From NCBI RefSeq assembly GCF_010667575.1, contig NZ_JAABNT010000011.1, positions 1 through 64,000 on the forward strand: a stretch of 64,000 bases of DNA. Reading direction: 5' to 3'. Position 1 is the first letter of the stretch. The number at the start of each line of letters is the position of its first letter. Below the pieces are notes generated by a model. That model saw only the letters and a list, made by a program, of their open reading frames with translations. It ran no database searches and was not told the origin of the DNA. Of this stretch, positions 43,466-52,524 are shown piece by piece. This DNA is from Sulfitobacter sediminilitoris. GTDB taxonomy: Bacteria > Pseudomonadota > Alphaproteobacteria > Rhodobacterales > Rhodobacteraceae. The position numbers and the translations under genes are program-made.

Positions 43466-43924
43466 ATGCGTAAGTTCCTCGTTGTGCTGGACGACAGCAC
43501 CGAATGCCTGAATGCGATGCGATTTGCAGCTTTGAGGGCCAATCATACGGGTGGCGGCGTTGAAGTCTTGGCCGTGATTCCGCCAGATGAATTCAATCAC
43601 TGGATCGGCGTAGGCGACATTATGCGCGAAGAAGCCCGCGAGCGGATCGAGGTTCATTTCGAGGTTTTCGCGAAATGGATGCGCGACAAGCAAGGCGTGG
43701 ACCCAGAGCTGGTGATCCGTGAAGGGGTCCCTGTGGACGAAATCATCGCACAGATCGCGGATGATCCCGATATTGGCGTTCTGGTACTGGGAGCGTCCTC
43801 TGACAAGAATAAGGGGCCCGGACCGCTGGTCACCCAGATGACCCGCGCATCGGGGTCGCTGCCGGTACCTGTGACCATCGTGCCTGGTGATCTGAGCAAG
43901 GAACGCCTTGAAGCCATCACGTAG
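43466..43924 (+). CDS. Universal stress protein, UspA family
   Basis: 152 residues of the USP fold: a KFLVVLDDSTECLNAMRFAA start, the V(I)REGVPVDEIIAQIADDPDIGVLVLGASSD block, and a final strand VPVTIVPGDL. The ATP-binding glycine motif (G-2x-G-9x-G-S/T) is imperfect here (GASSDKNKGPGPLVTQMTRASGS), so nucleotide binding is uncertain. The ATG has a GGGAGACCC leader. It is upstream of nfuA by 110 bp. Confidence 0.9.
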   Translation: MRKFLVVLDDSTECLNAMRFAALRANHTGGGVEVLAVIPPDEFNHWIGVGDIMREEARERIEVHFEVFAKWMRDKQGVDPELVIREGVPVDEIIAQIADDPDIGVLVLGASSDKNKGPGPLVTQMTRASGSLPVPVTIVPGDLSKERLEAIT

Positions 43925-44034
43925 CCCGACGTTGACGGCTGGACCCATCCGCCCAAGCAGTTTAGAATGGTTCCAAGACTTGAAAGCCGGATTGCCGATC
44001 CGCATATCTGCCTGAGCCAGACAAAGGACCTGCC

Positions 44035-44595
44035 ATGTTTATTCAAACCGAATCTACGCCGAACCCCGCCACGCTAAAGTTCCTGCCGGGCCAGTCCGTT
44101 CTCGAAATGGGGACTGCCGACTTTCCCACCGCAGATGCCGCAGGCGGCTCCCCGCTGGCACAGCGTCTGTTTGGCGTGGACGGTGTCACAGGCGTGTTTT
44201 TTGGCACGGACTTTGTCACTGTCACCAAGGCAGAAGCCATTGAGTGGGATCATATCAAACCCGCGCTGCTGGGCGCGATCATGGAACATTACCAGTCCGG
44301 CCAGCCCGTGATGGGCGAGGACCACAAAGCCAGCTCAGGCCACGCCGATCACGATGGCGAGGACGGCGAGATCGTGGGCCAGATCAAGGAACTGCTCGAC
44401 AGCCGCGTGCGCCCTGCCGTGGCGCAGGACGGCGGAGACATCACCTTTCATGGCTTTGACCGCGGCGTCGTCTATTTGCACATGCAAGGTGCCTGCGCGG
44501 GCTGCCCCTCGTCCACGCTGACGCTGAAGATGGGGATCGAGAATCTGCTGCGGCACTACATCCCCGAAGTGACCGAAGTCCGCCCTGTTGCCTGA
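44035..44595 (+). CDS. NifU-like Fe-S scaffold/carrier (NfuA type)
   Basis: 186 residues. The N-terminal Nfu_N domain (MFIQTESTPNPATLKFLPGQ) is followed by the C-terminal NifU domain with the cluster-binding CxxC (C154, C157; MQGACAGCPSSTLTLKMGIE). It carries a 4Fe-4S cluster to target proteins. RimO, encoded about 7 kb away, is the kind of radical-SAM client that depends on such carriers. The gene overlaps tsaB by 8 nt. Confidence 0.93.
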   Translation: MFIQTESTPNPATLKFLPGQSVLEMGTADFPTADAAGGSPLAQRLFGVDGVTGVFFGTDFVTVTKAEAIEWDHIKPALLGAIMEHYQSGQPVMGEDHKASSGHADHDGEDGEIVGQIKELLDSRVRPAVAQDGGDITFHGFDRGVVYLHMQGACAGCPSSTLTLKMGIENLLRHYIPEVTEVRPVA

Positions 44596-45298
44596 CAAGG
44601 TCTACCCCGAAAACCGCAAGAAATGGCCCAAGGTCGTCGCCTTCGACACCTCCGGGCCATTCGTGTCTGTGGGGTGGGCTTTCGAGAGCTACTCAGGCGG
44701 CAATGTGCTGAACATGCCGCGCGGTCAGGCCGAAGCCCTGCTTCCGGCCATCGAGGACACGCTCGCATCTTGTGGTTGGACTTGGTCGGAGGTCGATGTG
44801 ATCGGCGTGGCCGTGGGTCCGGGCAATTTCACTGGCATCCGTATCGGCGTTTCCGCCGCACGTGGCCTGGGCCTTGCCCTTGGCATTCCCGTGTTCGGGA
44901 TCAGCCAGTTCGAGCTGGCCTACGGCACGATACCGGTTGACCCCGGCACGCTGGTTTCGATCCCGGCTCCACGAAATATGGCCTATGTGCGCGGTTTCGG
45001 TGCAGGCGGGCAACAGGCCTGCGGGACCGGGCTGCTGATCGACCCCGGCGCCCCTCCCCCCAAGCTCGAGCTGTCCGCAGGCATGCGGGTCCACGGACAT
45101 CGCGCGCGCGAAATCGCGGCGCACGCGGGGGCGCGGGGCATCGACGAACACTACGCACCCGATGCGGCGCGCATGGCCGAGTTGATCGAACAGAAATACT
45201 GTGAGGCCGATGCTTTCCCACCAAGGCCCGTACCCGATTACATCAAGCCACCGGATGCTGCCCCCGCGCGCGACCAGGCGCCCGCCATTCTGCCGTGA
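44588..45298 (+). CDS. tsaB: tRNA threonylcarbamoyladenosine biosynthesis protein TsaB
   Basis: 236 residues, ASKHA-fold partner of TsaD in N6-threonylcarbamoyladenosine synthesis at tRNA position 37. VVAFDTSGPFVSVGW, LPAIEDTLASCGWTWSEVDV and the signature GVAVGPGNFTGIRIGVSAAR are present. The start is a TTG at 44588 inside the nfuA end; no ATG is available near the conserved N-terminus, so the exact start is uncertain. It also overlaps rimI by 4 nt (GTGA). The C-terminal 25 residues are a Pro/Ala-rich tail. Confidence 0.92.
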   Translation: MPDKVYPENRKKWPKVVAFDTSGPFVSVGWAFESYSGGNVLNMPRGQAEALLPAIEDTLASCGWTWSEVDVIGVAVGPGNFTGIRIGVSAARGLGLALGIPVFGISQFELAYGTIPVDPGTLVSIPAPRNMAYVRGFGAGGQQACGTGLLIDPGAPPPKLELSAGMRVHGHRAREIAAHAGARGIDEHYAPDAARMAELIEQKYCEADAFPPRPVPDYIKPPDAAPARDQAPAILP

Positions 45299-45750
45299 CC
45301 CCGCGCGCACTCTCCGCGATTCACCGCGCCGCTTTCGGGCGGGAACGCCCCTGGACGGCGCGAGAGTTCGAGACGCTGCTCGAGAGCCCGCTCGTGACAC
45401 TCTTTGACCGGCCCCATGGATTTGCGCTTTGCCGCACGGTCGCCGGTGACTCCGAACTGCTCACGCTCGCCGTCGATCCGGCCCATCAGGGGCACGGGAT
45501 CGGACGCGGGCTGATGCTCGACTGGTTGAAGCACTGCGAAGGCAAAGCCGATATCGCGTTTCTTGAGGTGGCGTCGGATAATGAGCCTGCGCTGGCGCTT
45601 TACCGGGTCATGGGCTTTGCGCCATGCGGCCTGCGCAAGGGCTATTATGCCCGCGCTGGAGCGCCCGCGGCAAACGCCATCCTCATGCAGCGCCGCCTGA
45701 CCTTTGGTCATAGCGGTGAAACCAACACCCAAACCCCAGAAATCGGTTGA
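45295..45750 (+). CDS. rimI: Ribosomal protein S18-alanine N-acetyltransferase RimI (GNAT)
   Basis: 151 residues with GTG start overlapping tsaB. The GNAT acetyl-CoA loop is seen as VDPAHQGHGIGRGLM, then FLEVASDNEPALALYRVMGF and LRKGYYARAG, the last typical of RimI (GxRxxYY). The tsaB-rimI order is widely conserved. Its N-terminus is short but the fold is complete; a C-terminal Thr/Glu tail (GETNTQTPEIG) looks extra. Confidence 0.9.
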   Translation: MTPRALSAIHRAAFGRERPWTAREFETLLESPLVTLFDRPHGFALCRTVAGDSELLTLAVDPAHQGHGIGRGLMLDWLKHCEGKADIAFLEVASDNEPALALYRVMGFAPCGLRKGYYARAGAPAANAILMQRRLTFGHSGETNTQTPEIG

Positions 45751-45851
45751 CCCTGCCCCCCTGCTGGCCCCTAAATTGGCGCTGATCACCTGATCTTGGG
45801 CGAATGACCGCTGCTGGCATCGCCCCAAATGCAAAAACTGGGAGATACCAC

Positions 45852-46850
45852 ATGACCCTTATGACCAAATTCATGGGCGCCGCGGCTGCCATGGCGCTCA
45901 GCGCCGGTACTGCGCTGGCCGAGCCTGCACTGATCTACGATCTGGGCGGCAAGTTCGACAAGTCGTTCAACGAAGCCGCACACAACGGCGCACAGCGCTG
46001 GCTCGACGAAACCGGCCTCACATATCGCGAGATCGAGCTTCAGTCAGAAGCACAGCGCGAACAGGCCCTCCGCCGCTTTGCCGAAGCCGGTGCGAATCCG
46101 GTCATCACTATGGGTTTCGCAATGGCCGATCCGCTGTCGTCTGTCGCTCCTGACTATCCGGACACCAATTTCGTCGCCATCGACGTGACATGGCTCGATA
46201 TCCCCAACATTCGCCAGATCGGTTTTGCCGAACACGAAGGTTCCTACCTTGTCGGTATGCTGGCCGCGATGGCCTCAGAGAGCAACACTGTCGGGTTTAT
46301 CGGCGGGATGGACATCCCCCTGATCCGTCACTTCGGCTGCGGCTATGCGCAGGGCGTCAAGGCGGTAAAGCCGGACGCCACTGTGATCGCCAACATGACC
46401 GGCACAACGCCGGCAGCATGGAACGACCCGGTAAAGGGCTCCGAGTTGACCAAGGCGCAAATCTCTCAGGGCGCTGACGTGGTCTATGCTGCTGCGGGTG
46501 GCACCGGTGTAGGCGTGCTGCAAACCGCTGCGGACGAGGGCATTCTCTCGATCGGTGTCGACAGCAATCAGAACTACCTGCACCCCGGCAAGGTCCTGAC
46601 CTCCATGCTCAAGCGTGTGGACGTGGCTGTCTATGACGCGCTGGCGGCAGGTGATGAGCTTGAAACAGGTGTCTTCACCCTTGGTCTGGCCGAAGAAGGC
46701 GTCGGTTATGCGCTGGATGAGAACAATCAGCCGCTGATCTCGGATGAGATGAAAGCGGCCGTGGATGATGCACGTCAGAAGATCATCGACGGTGAGCTGG
46801 AAGTCGTCAGCTACTACGCGAACGACAGCTGCCCTGCACTGGACTTCTAA
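45852..46850 (+). CDS. BMP-family (PnrA-like) ABC transporter substrate-binding protein
   Basis: 332 residues with signal peptide MGAAAAMALSAGTALA. BMP/PnrA markers: ALIYDLGGKFDKSFNEAAHNGA, GFAEHEGSYLVGMLAAMASE, VGFIGGMDIPLIRHFGCGY and AAGGTGVGVLQTAADEGILSIGVDSNQNYLHPG (split motif). Family members bind purine nucleosides such as inosine and guanosine. It is first in a four-gene importer operon. The ATG follows GGGAGATACC. No lipobox Cys, so it is a soluble periplasmic protein. Confidence 0.92.
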   Translation: MTLMTKFMGAAAAMALSAGTALAEPALIYDLGGKFDKSFNEAAHNGAQRWLDETGLTYREIELQSEAQREQALRRFAEAGANPVITMGFAMADPLSSVAPDYPDTNFVAIDVTWLDIPNIRQIGFAEHEGSYLVGMLAAMASESNTVGFIGGMDIPLIRHFGCGYAQGVKAVKPDATVIANMTGTTPAAWNDPVKGSELTKAQISQGADVVYAAAGGTGVGVLQTAADEGILSIGVDSNQNYLHPGKVLTSMLKRVDVAVYDALAAGDELETGVFTLGLAEEGVGYALDENNQPLISDEMKAAVDDARQKIIDGELEVVSYYANDSCPALDF

Positions 46851-48488
46851 GTGAGCAATGAAGCGACATTGGAGCGGCAGGCAACTGCCGCTCCTGTTGC
46901 GCCTGCGATCGAGCTGAAGGGCATCTCCAAATCCTTCGGCCCCGTGCAGGCCAACAAGGACATTTCGATCCGCGTCATGCCCGGCACGATCCATGGGATC
47001 ATCGGTGAAAACGGTGCGGGCAAATCGACGCTGATGTCGATCCTCTACGGCTTCTACAAGGCCGATAAGGGCGAGATCTGGATCAACGGTACAAAGACTG
47101 AAATCCCCGACAGCCAGGCGGCGATTGCAGCGGGCATCGGGATGGTGTTCCAGCACTTCAAACTGGTTGAGAATTTCACAGTGCTTGAGAATATAATTCT
47201 CGGCGCTGAAGACGGGCGGTTGCTCAAGCCGTCATTGGCCAAAGCACGGCGGTCCTTGATTGAACTGGCCGAAGACTATGGGCTGAACGTAGAGCCTGAC
47301 GCACTGGTGCAGGACATTGGCGTGGGGATGCAACAGCGTGTGGAGATCCTCAAGGCGCTCTACCGGCAGGCAGATATCCTTATTCTGGATGAGCCGACAG
47401 GCGTGCTCACCCCCGCCGAGGCCGACCAGCTTTTCCGAATTCTGGGACGGCTCCGGTCAGAAGGAAAGACGATCATCCTGATCACCCACAAGCTGCGCGA
47501 GATCATGGAGATCACCGACACCGTCAGCGTCATGCGGCGCGGCGAAATGACTGCGACGGTCAAGACATCCGAGACCTCTCCGCCCGAACTGGCGGAGCTT
47601 ATGGTGGGTCGTAAAGTGTTGTTGCGTGTGGACAAAAAGCCCGCGACACCGGGTGACGTGGTGTTGGATATCAAAGGGCTGAAGGTTGTCGACGACAAAG
47701 GCGTCGAGCGGCTGCGCGGCATTGATCTGCAAGTGCGCGCAGGTGAAATCGTGGGCATCGCAGGGGTGGCTGGAAACGGACAGTCAGAGTTGCTTGAAGT
47801 CTTGGGCGGCTATGCCGATGGCATTGGTACCGTCACGCTGAACGGAAAGCCACTTGACCTTACAGGACGCCACTCTGACGGGAAGTCGCGGCGAAATCGC
47901 GGCATTGCCCATGTGCCAGAGGACCGGCAGCGTGAAGGGCTGATCATGGACTATCAGGCGTGGGAAAACACCGCCTTTGGTTATCACCACGACCCTCATT
48001 ACCGCGCCGGGATCCTCATGAACAACGCCGCGATCCGGGAAGACACGGCAGAGAAAATGGAACGGTTCGATGTCCGCCCACCGAATCCCAAGCTGGCGGC
48101 CAAGAATTTTTCCGGCGGCAACCAGCAAAAGATCGTACTGGCCCGCGAGATCGAGCGGAACCCAGATCTGCTGCTGATTGGTCAGCCGACCCGCGGCGTG
48201 GACATCGGCGCAATTGAATTCATCCATCAGCAGATCGTGGCACTGCGCGATCAGGGCAAGGCCATCCTGCTTGTCTCGGTCGAACTGGAAGAGATCCTTG
48301 CCCTGAGTGACCGAATTGCGGTGATGTTTGATGGTAAGATCATGGGCGAACGCCTGCCTGATAAGACAGACGAAAAAGAACTGGGCCTGTTGATGGCCGG
48401 GATCACCGACACCGACACACCGCATTCGGTTGAGGAGATCGAAGAAAACCTCGCCCATACCCACGGCGATCCGCATAAGGAGATCTGA
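46851..48488 (+). CDS. Nucleoside-type ABC importer ATPase (two ABC domains)
   Basis: 545 residues, GTG start directly after the binding-protein stop. The first ABC domain has Walker A GENGAGKST and Walker B ILILDEPTGVLTPAEA. The second has a degenerate Walker A (GVAGNGQSELL) and signature LAAKNFSGGNQQKIVLAREI, as in the sugar/nucleoside (CUT2-like) ATPases where one site is weak. It energises the two permeases that follow. The C-terminal tail is acidic and His-containing. Confidence 0.94.
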   Translation: MSNEATLERQATAAPVAPAIELKGISKSFGPVQANKDISIRVMPGTIHGIIGENGAGKSTLMSILYGFYKADKGEIWINGTKTEIPDSQAAIAAGIGMVFQHFKLVENFTVLENIILGAEDGRLLKPSLAKARRSLIELAEDYGLNVEPDALVQDIGVGMQQRVEILKALYRQADILILDEPTGVLTPAEADQLFRILGRLRSEGKTIILITHKLREIMEITDTVSVMRRGEMTATVKTSETSPPELAELMVGRKVLLRVDKKPATPGDVVLDIKGLKVVDDKGVERLRGIDLQVRAGEIVGIAGVAGNGQSELLEVLGGYADGIGTVTLNGKPLDLTGRHSDGKSRRNRGIAHVPEDRQREGLIMDYQAWENTAFGYHHDPHYRAGILMNNAAIREDTAEKMERFDVRPPNPKLAAKNFSGGNQQKIVLAREIERNPDLLLIGQPTRGVDIGAIEFIHQQIVALRDQGKAILLVSVELEEILALSDRIAVMFDGKIMGERLPDKTDEKELGLLMAGITDTDTPHSVEEIEENLAHTHGDPHKEI

Positions 48489-48527
48489 TATGGATGATCC
48501 AACCATACACAGGTCGGAAGGCGACCC

Positions 48528-49658
48528 ATGGACGTGATGCCCAAATGGGCCGAGGTGGTCCTCGTCCCGCTGATTTCGCTCTTGCTTGCCGCAGTTATCT
48601 CGGCGCTGGTGATCCTTGCCATTGGCGAAGACCCTGTTGCGGCGGTGAAGCTGATGATCACAGGTGCATTGGGCTCCACCTACGGCTGGGGCTATACGCT
48701 TTATTATGCGACGAACTTCATCTTTACCGGGCTGGCCGTCGCAATTGCGTTTCATGCACGGCTGTTCAACATCGGTGGTGAAGGTCAGGCCATGCTGGGC
48801 GGCCTTGGTGTCGCTATCGCGTGCCTGTTTATCCCGTGGCCCCACTGGTCACTGGCGCTGATCGGCGCGGCGGTGATGGCCGGGCTGTTGGGCGCTGCCT
48901 GGGCTGCTGTTCCGGCGTGGCTGCAGGCCAAACGAGGCAGCCATATCGTGATCACGACGATCATGTTCAACTTCATCGCAGCAGCGCTGCTGAACTATGT
49001 GCTGGTCAATCTGTTACGCCCAAAGGGACAGATGGACCCGGCAACCGCGCGCTTCCCCGAGGCAACGAACCTGCCGACGTTGCACGATATTCTGGCCCCC
49101 TTCGGGATCGCGTTTTCCAAGGCCGCGCCAGCCAATGTATCCTTCGTTGTCGCGATCGCGGCATGCTTCGTGCTGTGGTTGCTGATCTGGCGCACGCGGC
49201 TGGGCTACGAAATCCGCGCTTATGGTCACTCAGAGTCAGCGGCGAAATACGCTGGCATTTCCCCGGTCAAAATCACCATGATCACGATGATCATCTCTGG
49301 TGCGCTGGCAGGCATGATGGCCATCAACAACGTCATGGGTGAGGCAGAGCGACTGGTGCTTAACTCAACCGAAGGTGCGGGTTTCATCGGCATTGCCGTG
49401 GCGCTTATGGGTCGCTCTCATCCTGTTGGTGTGTTCCTCGCCGCCATCCTCTTTGGATTTCTCTATCAAGGCGGGGCAGAGCTTGCCCTTTGGACCTCGA
49501 TCCCGCGCGAGCTGATCATTGTCATTCAGGCGCTGGTGATCCTGTTCACTGGCGCGCTCGACAACATGGTTCGGATGCCCTTGGAGAAAATCTTTCTCGC
49601 CGTTCGGCGCGCGCGGGCTCCGAAACCCGAACGTAAACCGGTGGAGTCGGCTGAATAA
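48528..49658 (+). CDS. ABC importer permease subunit 1 (nucleoside type)
   Basis: 376 residues, polytopic inner-membrane protein of the BPD_transp_2/YufP-like family. It shows ARLFNIGGEGQAMLGGLGVA and the coupling-helix region TRLGYEIRAYGHSESAAKYAGI. It pairs with the next permease to form the channel. A spacer of 39 nt separates it from the ATPase; it overlaps the second permease by one base (TAATG). Confidence 0.94.
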   Translation: MDVMPKWAEVVLVPLISLLLAAVISALVILAIGEDPVAAVKLMITGALGSTYGWGYTLYYATNFIFTGLAVAIAFHARLFNIGGEGQAMLGGLGVAIACLFIPWPHWSLALIGAAVMAGLLGAAWAAVPAWLQAKRGSHIVITTIMFNFIAAALLNYVLVNLLRPKGQMDPATARFPEATNLPTLHDILAPFGIAFSKAAPANVSFVVAIAACFVLWLLIWRTRLGYEIRAYGHSESAAKYAGISPVKITMITMIISGALAGMMAINNVMGEAERLVLNSTEGAGFIGIAVALMGRSHPVGVFLAAILFGFLYQGGAELALWTSIPRELIIVIQALVILFTGALDNMVRMPLEKIFLAVRRARAPKPERKPVESAE

Positions 49659-50626
49659 TGGACTACGCCACACTTATCCAATTGCTCGATTCTACCGTGC
49701 GTCTTGCCACGCCCCTTTTGCTGGCCTGCCTTGCGGGGTTGTTCAGTGAGCGGGCTGGCATCTTCGATATCGGCCTTGAAGGCAAGATGCTGGCCGCCGC
49801 ATTTTTCTCTGCTGCTGTTGCATCTCTTTCCGGTTCGGTCTGGATTGGCCTTTTGGCGGGCATCGGTGCGTCTGTCGCACTGTCCGCGCTTCACGGCATC
49901 GCCTCGATTACCTTTCGTGGCAATCAGCTGATTTCTGGCGTGGCGATCAATTTCCTCGCCGCCGGGATGACCGTCCTCATTGCGCAGGACTGGTTTAAAC
50001 AGGGCGGCCGCACACCATCCTTGATGGGGGGCGCGCGGTTTGAGGGGATCACCCTGCCCTTCGCCGATGCTATCGCTGATGTCCCCATCATTGGCCCGCT
50101 CTACTCCGAACTGATCTCGGGCCATTCCATCCTGGTCTACATGGCTCTTGCCGCCGTGCCACTGACGTGGTGGGTGCTTTACCGCACGCGTTTTGGCCTA
50201 CGCCTGCGCGCGGTCGGGGAAAACCCTGCCGCCGTCGACACAGCGGGCGTTTCTGTCATTGGCCTGCGCTTTGCAGCTGTCGGCATCTGCGGCGTGCTTT
50301 GCGGTATCGCCGGAGCGTATCTGAGCACCGCGCTTCAGGCGGGTTTTGTCAAAGACATGTCCGCCGGGCGCGGCTTTATCGCCTTGGCCGCGCTGATCTT
50401 TGCAAAGTGGCGTCCGTGGTACGCGCTTTGGGCGACCCTCCTTTTCGGTCTTTTCGGGGCGCTTGAAACACGGCCCGATGTGATTGAGGCCGTGATCGGT
50501 ATGAAAGTTCAGGGGCAGCTGCTGGGCGCACTGCCTTATGTGATGACAGTGATCATTCTTGCCGGCTTCGTTGGCAAGGCAATTCCGCCCCGTGCGGGCG
50601 GAGAGCCCTATGTGAAGGAGCGCTGA
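49658..50626 (+). CDS. ABC importer permease subunit 2 (nucleoside type)
   Basis: 322 residues, second BPD_transp_2-type permease (YufQ-like). Markers: LFSERAGIFDIGLEGKMLAA and TRFGLRLRAVGENPAAVDTA. It closes the operon binding protein - ATPase - permease - permease, a complete BMP-type uptake system. deoD, which phosphorolyses purine nucleosides, is 12 kb away on the same strand and could use the imported substrate, an inference from function only. Confidence 0.94.
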   Translation: MDYATLIQLLDSTVRLATPLLLACLAGLFSERAGIFDIGLEGKMLAAAFFSAAVASLSGSVWIGLLAGIGASVALSALHGIASITFRGNQLISGVAINFLAAGMTVLIAQDWFKQGGRTPSLMGGARFEGITLPFADAIADVPIIGPLYSELISGHSILVYMALAAVPLTWWVLYRTRFGLRLRAVGENPAAVDTAGVSVIGLRFAAVGICGVLCGIAGAYLSTALQAGFVKDMSAGRGFIALAALIFAKWRPWYALWATLLFGLFGALETRPDVIEAVIGMKVQGQLLGALPYVMTVIILAGFVGKAIPPRAGGEPYVKER

Positions 50627-50759
50627 CCCAAAGGGCACGCCGGATACCACCGCCTAATTATGCTGCGGATAAGACCAGTTTCAGCCCGCAGATCAGTCCT
50701 CCGCATGTCAATACGGGGAGAGCCGTTGATTTGATACGCACACCGCGCTAAGGGATCCC

Positions 50760-51674
50760 ATGCAAATCTACCTGCCCATCGCCGAAGTATCGGTCAATGC
50801 GTTCCTTTTGTTAGGACTTGGCGGGCTTGTGGGCGTGCTTTCGGGTATGTTCGGCGTGGGCGGCGGTTTCTTGATGACGCCCCTTTTGTTCTTCATCGGC
50901 ATCCCTCCGGCCGTGGCCGTGGCGACCGAGGCGAACCAGATCGTTGCCTCCTCTTTTTCCGGCGTTTTAGCCCATTTCAAACGAAAAACGGTGGATCTCA
51001 GGATGGGCACGGTGTTGCTTATCGGGGGTCTGATCGGTGCGGCACTTGGTGTGATGGTGTTCAACTACCTCAAGTCGCTGGGTCAGGTCGATCTGCTGGT
51101 CAAGCTTTGCTATGTCGTTTTCCTGGGCGTGATCGGCGGGCTGATGTTTCTGGAATCACTGCGCGCGATCCGAAACGTCAAAAAGGGCAAAGCGCCAGCG
51201 CGTAAGAAGCACAATTGGATTCACGGTCTTCCGCTCAAGATGCGATTTCGTGTCTCCGGGCTCTATATCTCTGTAATCCCCCCCCTGATTGTTGGCGTGA
51301 CCGTTGGTATCCTTGCGGCGATCATGGGTGTAGGCGGCGGCTTTATCATGGTCCCTGCGATGATTTATCTGCTTGGTATGCCGACCAAGGTCGTCGTGGG
51401 CACATCGCTCTTCCAGATTATTTTTGTCACCGCCTTCACAACGATGCTGCACGCCACGACCAACTATACCGTGGATGTGGTTCTGGCGGTCCTGCTGTTG
51501 GTCGGCGGTGTGATCGGCGCCCAGATCGGGACACGGATCGGGGTCAAGATGAAAGCAGAACAGCTGCGCATCCTGTTGGCCATCATGGTGCTGGCGGTCT
51601 GTGGAAAGCTTGCGCTCGATCTGCTGCTGCAACCGACTGAGTTGTATTCGCTTGGTGCGGCAGGGGGGCATTGA
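50760..51674 (+). CDS. TauE/SafE-family anion permease
   Basis: 304 residues, eight or nine spans, with duplicated TauE/SafE motifs: GVLSGMFGVGGGFLMTPLLF in the first half and GILAAIMGVGGGFIMVPAMI in the second. Family members export sulfite, sulfoacetate or similar organosulfur/anionic compounds. The stop overlaps the start of the TIGR02186 gene by one base, and that pairing is recurrent in alphaproteobacteria. The substrate cannot be named. Confidence 0.92.
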   Translation: MQIYLPIAEVSVNAFLLLGLGGLVGVLSGMFGVGGGFLMTPLLFFIGIPPAVAVATEANQIVASSFSGVLAHFKRKTVDLRMGTVLLIGGLIGAALGVMVFNYLKSLGQVDLLVKLCYVVFLGVIGGLMFLESLRAIRNVKKGKAPARKKHNWIHGLPLKMRFRVSGLYISVIPPLIVGVTVGILAAIMGVGGGFIMVPAMIYLLGMPTKVVVGTSLFQIIFVTAFTTMLHATTNYTVDVVLAVLLLVGGVIGAQIGTRIGVKMKAEQLRILLAIMVLAVCGKLALDLLLQPTELYSLGAAGGH

Positions 51675-52432
51675 TGCGGGCCCTCATCCTCGTCTTCGCA
51701 TTTCTGATGACATTGCCCGCCATGGCAGAACAGATCGTGCTGGGACTGTCCAAGGACACGGTATCCATCAACACCAACTTCGATGGGTCGGAAATCCTGA
51801 TCTTTGGCGCGGTCAAGCGCGAGGAAAGAATTCCCGATGAACCCCGCCTGCAGGTCATCGTCACCGTATCGGGTCCGTCCGAACGGGTCACGGTGCGGCG
51901 CAAGGAAAAGCGTTTGGGCATCTGGGTAAACACCGATGCCGTCGAGGTGGACCGCGCGCCAAGCTTCTATGCCATTTCCACCAGCACACTTTTGGGTCTG
52001 TCCCTGACCGAAACGGAAGACATCCGCCATAAGGTCTCAATACCCCGCGCCATCCGGTCTGTCGGGGCACCGATGAACATCACGGACAGCGAAAGCTTCT
52101 CTGAGGCGCTGATCCGTATCAAGATGAACTCTGGGCAGTATCAGTTGAACGAAGGTACGGTCAGCGTCGATGAACAGACCCTGTTTCGCACCGCGATCAA
52201 GCTGCCTGCCGCACTGACTGAAGGCGATTACCAGACACGCATCTTTCTGACGCGTGGCGGCGAAGTTGTGTCGAAATACGAGACGAGCATCTTTGTCCGC
52301 AAGGTGGGGATGGAGCGCTGGCTGTTTAATCTGTCACGCGAGAATGCGTTCTTGTATGGCTTGATGTCGCTCGCCATCGCAATCGCGGCGGGCTGGGCCG
52401 CTTCGGCCGTCTTCAGCGTGTTCCGGCGATAA
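51674..52432 (+). CDS. TIGR02186 family exported membrane protein
   Basis: 252 residues. Signal peptide ALILVFAFLMTLPAMAE, a periplasmic beta-rich domain (VLGLSKDTVSINTNFDGSEI, VTVSGPSERVTVRRKEKRLG) and a single C-terminal transmembrane anchor (YGLMSLAIAIAAGWAASAVF). It is translationally coupled to the TauE/SafE gene (TGATG). This family is consistently found next to TauE/SafE permeases and may be an accessory subunit on the periplasmic side. Confidence 0.88.
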   Translation: MRALILVFAFLMTLPAMAEQIVLGLSKDTVSINTNFDGSEILIFGAVKREERIPDEPRLQVIVTVSGPSERVTVRRKEKRLGIWVNTDAVEVDRAPSFYAISTSTLLGLSLTETEDIRHKVSIPRAIRSVGAPMNITDSESFSEALIRIKMNSGQYQLNEGTVSVDEQTLFRTAIKLPAALTEGDYQTRIFLTRGGEVVSKYETSIFVRKVGMERWLFNLSRENAFLYGLMSLAIAIAAGWAASAVFSVFRR

Positions 52433-52524
52433 CAAGCCTGACCCGCTCATTTTCCTGCCAAGTTTCATAGAATCAGCAACCACTGTGCTTTTGCTCGGCG
52501 CTGATCCTGTGCGCGTCCGGCGCT

